From Thermohalobaculum sp050331395 (lineage in GTDB: Bacteria; Pseudomonadota; Alphaproteobacteria; Rhodobacterales; Rhodobacteraceae): a stretch of DNA of 64,000 nucleotides. The position numbers and the translations under genes were made by a program. Positions 59,397 to 64,000 of the stretch are shown piece by piece. The notes beneath the pieces were generated by a model. That model saw only the letters and a list, made by a program, of their open reading frames with translations. It had not been told where the DNA came from and did not search any database. The stretch lies in the NCBI GenBank assembly GCA_050331395.1, contig JBHJGX010000008.1:1-64000 (forward strand). The letters run 5' to 3'. How positions within the stretch are numbered: the stretch's first letter is position 1; each line of letters starts with the position of its first letter.

Positions 59397-60881
59397 ATGA
59401 CCGAACTGAGCTTTACCGAACCCGAGCCCAAGATCATTCCGGGCGTGAAAGGCGACTGGGAGATCGTCATCGGTCTCGAGGTGCATGCCCAGGTCGCCAC
59501 GGCGGCAAAGCTTTTTTCAGGCGCCGCCACCGCTTTCGGTGCCGAGCCGAACAGCCAGGTCTCGCTCGTCGACGCGGCGATGCCGGGCATGCTGCCGGTG
59601 ATCAATCGGGGCTGCGTCGAGCAAGCGATCCGCACCGGCCTCGGCCTCAAGGCGGCGATCAACCTGCGCTCGCAATTCGACCGCAAGCAGTATTTCTATC
59701 CCGACCTGCCGCAAGGCTACCAGATCTCGCAATTCAAACATCCAATCGTCGGCGAGGGCGAGGTCATCGTCGACTTGGAGCCCGGCATCGCACGGCGGGT
59801 CCGGATCGAGCGTATTCACCTGGAACAGGACGCCGGCAAGTCGATCCACGACATGGACCCGGCAACGTCCTTTGTCGATCTCAATCGTTCGGGCGTCGCT
59901 CTTATGGAGATCGTCAGTCGACCGGATATCCGCTCGGCTGAAGAGGCGGCAGAATATGTCCGCAAGCTTCGGCAGATCCTCCGATACTTGGGCACCTGCG
60001 ACGGCAACATGCAGGAAGGTTCGCTCCGCGCGGATGTCAACGTATCGGTTCGGCCGAAAGGCGAAACCCGGCTCGGCACCCGCTGCGAGATCAAGAACAT
60101 GAACTCGATGCGGTTCATTGTCCAGGCGATCGAATACGAGGCGCGCCGGCAAATCGCCCTTCTCGAAGACGGCGGCACGGTCGTTCAAGAGACCCGGCTT
60201 TACGATCCGACCAAGGGCGAAACCCGGTCGATGCGCTCGAAGGAAGAAGCGCATGACTATCGCTATTTTCCCGATCCGGACCTGCTGCCACTCGAATTCG
60301 AGCAGGATTGGGTCGACGAGATCGCCGCGACCCTGCCCGAGTTGCCCGATGCCAAGAAAGCTCGGCTCGTCATCGATTACGGCGTCACCGAATACGACGC
60401 CTCGGTGCTGGTGTCCGAACAGGCGAATGCGCGGTTCTTCGAAGAGGTCGCCCGCGGGCGCGACGGCAAGCAGGCGGCCAATTGGGTGATCAACGAACTC
60501 TTCGGCCGGTTGAACAAGGAGGGCCACGGCATCGGCGAAAGCCCGGTCTCGGCCGCGCAATTGGGCGGGATCCTCGAACTCATCCAAAAAGGCGAGATCT
60601 CGGGAAAGATCGCCAAGGAGCTTTTCGAGATCGTCTATTCCGAAGGGGGCGACCCGGCCGAGATCGTCGAGGCCCGCGGCATGCGCCAGGTCACCGACAC
60701 CGGCGCGATCGAGGCGGCCGTCGACGAGGTGATCGCGGCCAACCCGGACAAGGTCGCCCAGGCCAAGGCCAAACCCTCGCTCGCGGGCTGGTTCGTCGGC
60801 CAGGTGATGAAGGCCACCGGCGGAAAGGCCAACCCCCAGGCGGTCCAGCAGATCGTGCGCAGCAAACTCGAGCTCGACTGA
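59397..60881 (+). CDS. gatB: aspartyl/glutamyl-tRNA amidotransferase subunit B
   Basis: A 494-residue GatB, part of GatCAB, which converts misacylated Glu-tRNA(Gln) to Gln-tRNA(Gln). The family blocks are WEIVIGLEVHAQVATAAKLF, DLPQGYQISQFKHPI, CEIKNMNSMRF and a C-terminal YqeY-like domain. The full length is present. gatC and gatA are not adjacent, as is common in Rhodobacterales. A start with ribosome site at 59386-59390 (AAGGA) fits. Confidence 0.98.
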   Translation: MTELSFTEPEPKIIPGVKGDWEIVIGLEVHAQVATAAKLFSGAATAFGAEPNSQVSLVDAAMPGMLPVINRGCVEQAIRTGLGLKAAINLRSQFDRKQYFYPDLPQGYQISQFKHPIVGEGEVIVDLEPGIARRVRIERIHLEQDAGKSIHDMDPATSFVDLNRSGVALMEIVSRPDIRSAEEAAEYVRKLRQILRYLGTCDGNMQEGSLRADVNVSVRPKGETRLGTRCEIKNMNSMRFIVQAIEYEARRQIALLEDGGTVVQETRLYDPTKGETRSMRSKEEAHDYRYFPDPDLLPLEFEQDWVDEIAATLPELPDAKKARLVIDYGVTEYDASVLVSEQANARFFEEVARGRDGKQAANWVINELFGRLNKEGHGIGESPVSAAQLGGILELIQKGEISGKIAKELFEIVYSEGGDPAEIVEARGMRQVTDTGAIEAAVDEVIAANPDKVAQAKAKPSLAGWFVGQVMKATGGKANPQAVQQIVRSKLELD

Positions 60882-60951
60882 CCCGCCGGGCTCGCGCGGT
60901 CCGCTCCGCTCGGCTATTTCCGAGACGGTTCGAGCCGCTGAGGAGATGCCG

Positions 60952-61635
60952 ATGACCGACGCGCCGCAAGCCACGCAGTCCGAGGGGGTGCCACAGGGAC
61001 CGCCCCAGGGCCAGATCCAGATCCGGAACCTCTTCCCGACCCCGGTGGCGACCTTCCTGCTGCCCGACCGGGAGCGCATCAATGCCGCGCTCGAGGCGCG
61101 GATCTTCGCGCGCGAGACGGAAACTCCGTCGGTTCAACACTCGAACCTCGGCGGCTGGCAGTCGCCCACGGATTTCGAGGACTGGTGCGGACCCGAGGGC
61201 CAGGCGATCCTGGACACCGCCCGGCAGATCGCCACCCGCCTCACCGCCGACCGGGCGGGCAAGCCGGTCCAGAGCCTCAAATGGCGGATCAATGCGTGGG
61301 CGAATGTCAACCGCCGGGGCCAGGGAAACGAGTTTCACTATCACCCGGGCGCGTTCTGGTCGGCCACGTATTATGTGCGCGACGGCGGGATCGCCACGAA
61401 CCCTGAGCTCGGCGGCGAGTTCGAGATGCAGGACCCCCGCGGAATCGGTCCGGCGATGCTCGCCCCCGATCTCGCCTTCGGCATCCAGGGGGGGCTTTCG
61501 GTCGGCGTCTCCGAGACGCTGCGGCCGATCCCGGGGCTGTTGGTGGTCTTCCCCTCCTGGCTCGCCCATGCGGTCAGACCCTATACGGGCGACGACGTAC
61601 GGATCTCCATCGCGCTCAATTTCACGCCCATCTGA
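60952..61635 (+). CDS. TIGR02466-family 2OG-Fe(II) oxygenase-like protein
   Basis: A 227-residue protein. The family hallmark NEFHYHPGAFWSATYYV carries the first His ligands, GGEFEMQDPR follows, and FPSWLAHAVRPYTGDDVRISI supplies the distal His and Arg. This matches the putative 2-oxoglutarate/Fe(II) oxygenases of TIGR02466. GAGGAG sits directly before ATG 60946 but at ideal distance from ATG 60952, so the latter is used. Substrate unknown. It follows gatB by 70 bases. Confidence 0.9.
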   Translation: MTDAPQATQSEGVPQGPPQGQIQIRNLFPTPVATFLLPDRERINAALEARIFARETETPSVQHSNLGGWQSPTDFEDWCGPEGQAILDTARQIATRLTADRAGKPVQSLKWRINAWANVNRRGQGNEFHYHPGAFWSATYYVRDGGIATNPELGGEFEMQDPRGIGPAMLAPDLAFGIQGGLSVGVSETLRPIPGLLVVFPSWLAHAVRPYTGDDVRISIALNFTPI

Positions 61636-61719
61636 CGGCGAAGGCGACGGGCGTCACAGACGCGGCATCCCCGACTGTTCCTAAGCTGGCGAAAATCGCG
61701 TGTTCAGGGAGCGGGTCAG

Positions 61720-62952
61720 ATGTCGATCATTCGCCTTTCGGTGATGCAAGAGGGCGTTTATGCGCCGGACGAGCGCGGGATCATCGACGATCCCGAACGG
61801 GCCTTCACCACCCGCGCGGGCAAAGACGGCCGCGGCAAGGGGCGCATGGAGCTCACCCCGCGCACGCGCCTTGCGGACGAGCGGTCGGATCTCGGCACGT
61901 ATCTGCGGCGGTCGCTCGAGGTGGAGGCGGCCGCGCTCACCGACGACCGGCCGCTCGTGGTGATGGTGCACGGGTTTCAGTTCGACCCGGCTGCCGCGTT
62001 CTTTCCGCCTTGGCACCGGAAGGCCGACAATCCCCATTGCCGGGTCTTCCATTTCACCGGCCCCGAAGCGGACCCGCGGAACGATCTCGCCACGCAGATG
62101 AAGGCCCATTCGACGGGCTGGCCGCTCGGGCTCGGCATGGCCGCGGAAGACGCCGGTGCCGACGGGCTTGCGGTCGCCTTCGGTTGGGACAGCGCGCCGG
62201 GGATCTTTGAGTCGCTCTTCGGGCATGTGCTCAACCCCTATTCGGTCGCCTATCGCCGGGCCGACGAATTCGCCGCCTGGCAGCTCGTCGCCCTCCTCGA
62301 GGCGCTGGTGGCGCTCCGGCCGCGGCGGCGGATCGACCTTTTTTGCCACAGCCTGGGCAGCCGTGTGGTGGTCCGGGCGCTCGCCAAGGCGGCGGACGAG
62401 GACACGCCCGAGGGGCTCCGGGATCGGCTGAACGGCGTTGTCGAAGCGATCGACCGGGTGCTGATCCTGGCCGGAGCGGAATATGTCAAAGAAGCGCAAT
62501 TGATGATGCGCCGGCTGAATGCGGGCCGCGAGGGGCTGCTCGGCCAACCGAAGCGGTTCGCGCGCACTCCCGCCTTTTACAACATCGTCAGCCGGGAGAA
62601 CGACGTGCTCGACGTTCTCGGTGAGAATTTCGGGCCGCGACATCCGGGCTCGACCCAGGCGATCGGGCATAACGGGCTCGAGATGCGGGACCCCGGCTGG
62701 ATCGACATCCAACTCGACGATCCGGGCGTGGCGCGCTGGTTCCGCGAGCGCGGCCACTCCGTCACAGGCGACAACGAGACCGGCGTGCTGACGGTCGCCG
62801 ACCATTGGATCCATTTCACCTGGCCCGGGAACATGGCGGTCTATCGCGAGATCCTGCGGGACCGGGGGGCGTGGGAGATCGCCGATCTGAAACAGGAGGC
62901 GCCGGCGGAGTTCGATCGGGTGCGGCTTAATCGCGGGTCGATGGCGGCGTGA
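61720..62952 (+). CDS. alpha/beta hydrolase (paralogue of 31.7 kb gene)
   Basis: A 410-residue serine hydrolase. MVHGFQFDPA supplies the oxyanion, VAFGWDSAPG follows, and DLFCHSLGSRVVVRALA is the nucleophile elbow. DIQLDDPGVARWFRERGH and DHWIHFTWPGN near the end match the same elements in the hydrolase at 31695-32768. It is ~55 residues longer, mainly in the first 80. Substrate unknown; no partner gene adjoins it. Confidence 0.85.
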   Translation: MSIIRLSVMQEGVYAPDERGIIDDPERAFTTRAGKDGRGKGRMELTPRTRLADERSDLGTYLRRSLEVEAAALTDDRPLVVMVHGFQFDPAAAFFPPWHRKADNPHCRVFHFTGPEADPRNDLATQMKAHSTGWPLGLGMAAEDAGADGLAVAFGWDSAPGIFESLFGHVLNPYSVAYRRADEFAAWQLVALLEALVALRPRRRIDLFCHSLGSRVVVRALAKAADEDTPEGLRDRLNGVVEAIDRVLILAGAEYVKEAQLMMRRLNAGREGLLGQPKRFARTPAFYNIVSRENDVLDVLGENFGPRHPGSTQAIGHNGLEMRDPGWIDIQLDDPGVARWFRERGHSVTGDNETGVLTVADHWIHFTWPGNMAVYREILRDRGAWEIADLKQEAPAEFDRVRLNRGSMAA

Positions 62953-62973
62953 TCGCCCGCCGAGGGGGGCGGC

Positions 62974-63219
62974 TCAGGGCGCGGCAGGCGCGGTGGCGCG
63001 CTCGGCCGACGCTCCGCCGCTGTGATTTGCCTCGTCATCTCCCTCGTCGTCATCGTCATCGTTCGAGCTGAGGAGATCGACGGGCGCCGTGACCACGGCA
63101 GCGCCCAGATCGACCGTGGTCTCGACGACCGTCGCGGTGACATCGACGGCGGTCTCGACGACCGTGCCGACCACGCAGCCGGACAAGCCGAGCGGCAGAG
63201 CGAGAAGCGCACCCCTCAT
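62974..63219 (-). CDS. small lipoprotein with acidic tail
   Basis: An 81-residue protein. LALPLGLSGCVVG is a lipobox (Cys at 15). The mature part has a Val/Thr repeat (VETAVDVTATVVETTVDL) then a run of Asp/Glu (NDDDDDEGDDE). No family recognised. Start 63219 is preferred because it overlaps the BolA stop (ATGA), so it is translationally coupled to bolA. Confidence 0.7.
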   Translation of the reverse strand: MRGALLALPLGLSGCVVGTVVETAVDVTATVVETTVDLGAAVVTAPVDLLSSNDDDDDEGDDEANHSGGASAERATAPAAP

Positions 63220-63482
63220 TCGCCGGGCGCCCTCAACTCCATGGCGAGCGCGTGGACGGGCCCCGCCAGCTCGTCGGCCAGAACCCGGTTGACCGCCCGT
63301 TGCCGGGCGACCCGGCTCTCGCCCTCGAAGGCGGCCGCGACCATTCGGAGGCGGAAATGGCTCTCGCCGCCCTCGCGAAAGCCCGAATGCCCCCGATGGC
63401 GCTCGCTCTCGTCCAAAAGCTCGAGGCTCTCGGGCGCGAACGCTTCGGTCAATTTGGCGCGGATTGTCTGGCTGACGCTCAT
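63216..63482 (-). CDS. bolA: BolA family protein
   Basis: An 88-residue BolA protein. SQTIRAKLTEAFAPESLELLDES, then SHFRLRMVAAAFEGESRVARQRAVN with the conserved His, and ADELAGPVHALAM are the family blocks. BolA pairs with monothiol glutaredoxins in Fe-S trafficking and can bind DNA. It starts at 63482 and overlaps the lipoprotein gene. It diverges from the DnaJ-like gene, a pairing seen in many Rhodobacterales. Confidence 0.95.
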   Translation of the reverse strand: MSVSQTIRAKLTEAFAPESLELLDESERHRGHSGFREGGESHFRLRMVAAAFEGESRVARQRAVNRVLADELAGPVHALAMELRAPGE

Positions 63483-63613
63483 GCTTTTTTCCTCTGTCAA
63501 GATATCGGTTTTTCTGCGCCACAGGCTAAGTTGGGGCTTCTGCCGGTCGGCGGCACGTCTTGGCTGTCCGACAGGCTCCGACCGCATCCGCAAAAAGGCC
63601 CGATCGATCCGAC

Positions 63614-64000
63614 ATGCCGCCGCGTTCGCCCCTGGAGTACGACGTCTCGGTCGCCGCCGCAAACGCCCGGCGCCTGCGCAAGCGCGGACATTCGGGCGCG
63701 TTCGAGCAATCGACCCACACCTGCACCTGGCCTGACTGCACCGCACAAGGGCTCTACCGCGCCCCGGTTAGCCCGGATCGGCTCGGCGAATACCGGTGGT
63801 TCTGCCTCGAGCACGTGCGCATCTACAACGAGAACTGGAATTTTTTCTCGGATTTAAGCGAAGAGGAATTCGATCTGCGGCTGCGAACCGCAACCACCTG
63901 GGAGCGTCCGACTTGGACGCTCGGCGGCGGTCCGCAAGGGCCCCGCGGCTTGCACGGCGACAACGAAGGCCGGGCCTGGGCGCGGTTCGGCTTCTCGGAC
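63614..64000 (+). CDS. DnaJ-like protein, N-terminal part (truncated by window edge)
   Basis: A frame open from ATG 63614 to the end of the window (129 codons). TCTWPDCTAQGLYRAPVSP, RWFCLEHVRIYNENWNFFSD and ARFGFSD match the N-terminal part of Rhodobacterales J-domain proteins that are divergent from bolA. The Cys pair and the CLEH motif suggest a metal site. The J domain itself would lie beyond the window, so the call rests on these N-terminal blocks and synteny. Confidence 0.75.
   Translation, partial: MPPRSPLEYDVSVAAANARRLRKRGHSGAFEQSTHTCTWPDCTAQGLYRAPVSPDRLGEYRWFCLEHVRIYNENWNFFSDLSEEEFDLRLRTATTWERPTWTLGGGPQGPRGLHGDNEGRAWARFGFSD

Overview
The window is about 64 kb of very GC-rich chromosome, almost certainly from an alphaproteobacterium of the order Rhodobacterales. 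The order-level clues are two proteins with VPLPA-CTERM-type sorting tails, tandem DUF1476 genes (the alphaproteobacterial F1-ATPase inhibitor zeta family), a SAM-II riboswitch in front of metZ, a candidate 6S RNA in front of 5-formyltetrahydrofolate cyclo-ligase, and a bolA gene facing a DnaJ-like gene that runs off the right edge. No prophage, transposase, integrase, CRISPR array or rRNA was seen. Most of the DNA is ordinary core chromosome. The first ~100 bases are abnormally G-rich and look like a low-quality contig end.

Layout. 0-9 kb: an SLC13/TrkA-C transporter, two small exported proteins (one very His-rich), yebC, a YmdB-type phosphoesterase, 6S RNA candidate, 5-FCL, a GNAT, purC and an EF-hand protein. 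9-18.3 kb: an unrecognised 296-residue gene, two DUF1476 genes, a photolyase, a broken VPLPA-CTERM gene, a DUF2256 zinc-knuckle protein, a DUF2185 gene, accA, a RelA/SpoT-like HD hydrolase, a fasciclin protein and the rpmH-rnpA-yidD-ttcA block. 18.6-29.4 kb: DedA-like membrane protein, FAD disulfide oxidoreductase, histidine kinase, a periplasmic iron-binding protein and its permease facing each other, an orphan peptide-type binding protein, an intact VPLPA-CTERM protein, ndk, a probable sRNA and a TPR protein. 29.5-40.5 kb: GT4 glycosyltransferase, a GST, an alpha/beta hydrolase, metZ with its riboswitch, folE, RNase T2, azoreductase/LysR pair, a photolyase-like protein with its domains in reversed order, DUF427 and an isoprenylcysteine-methyltransferase-like protein.

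40.6-47.7 kb is a six-gene lipid-linked pentose island: a HAD-UbiA fusion like decaprenyl-phosphate phosphoribosyltransferase, a GtrA protein, a GT-C membrane transferase, a GT2 polyprenyl-phosphate sugar transferase, and DprE1- and DprE2-like epimerase halves. Together they are the parts needed to make a polyprenyl-phosphate arabinose donor and use it.

47.7-64 kb: SOUL protein, a lipoprotein, glmS and glmU, a HAD phosphatase, a tightly coupled three-gene operon (HMA-like protein, membrane-anchored ParA, unknown protein), a tandem universal stress protein, tRNA-Arg(UCU), thiD, DUF488, TerC, gatB, a 2OG-Fe(II) oxygenase-like protein, a second alpha/beta hydrolase related to the one at 31.7 kb, a small lipoprotein, bolA and the start of a DnaJ-like gene.

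The items most worth a second look are the apparently circularly permuted photolyase (38014-39240), the sRNA candidate under a perfect TGTGA-N6-TCACA site (28513-28675), the HMA/ParA/unknown operon (53034-55639) and the arabinose-donor island.
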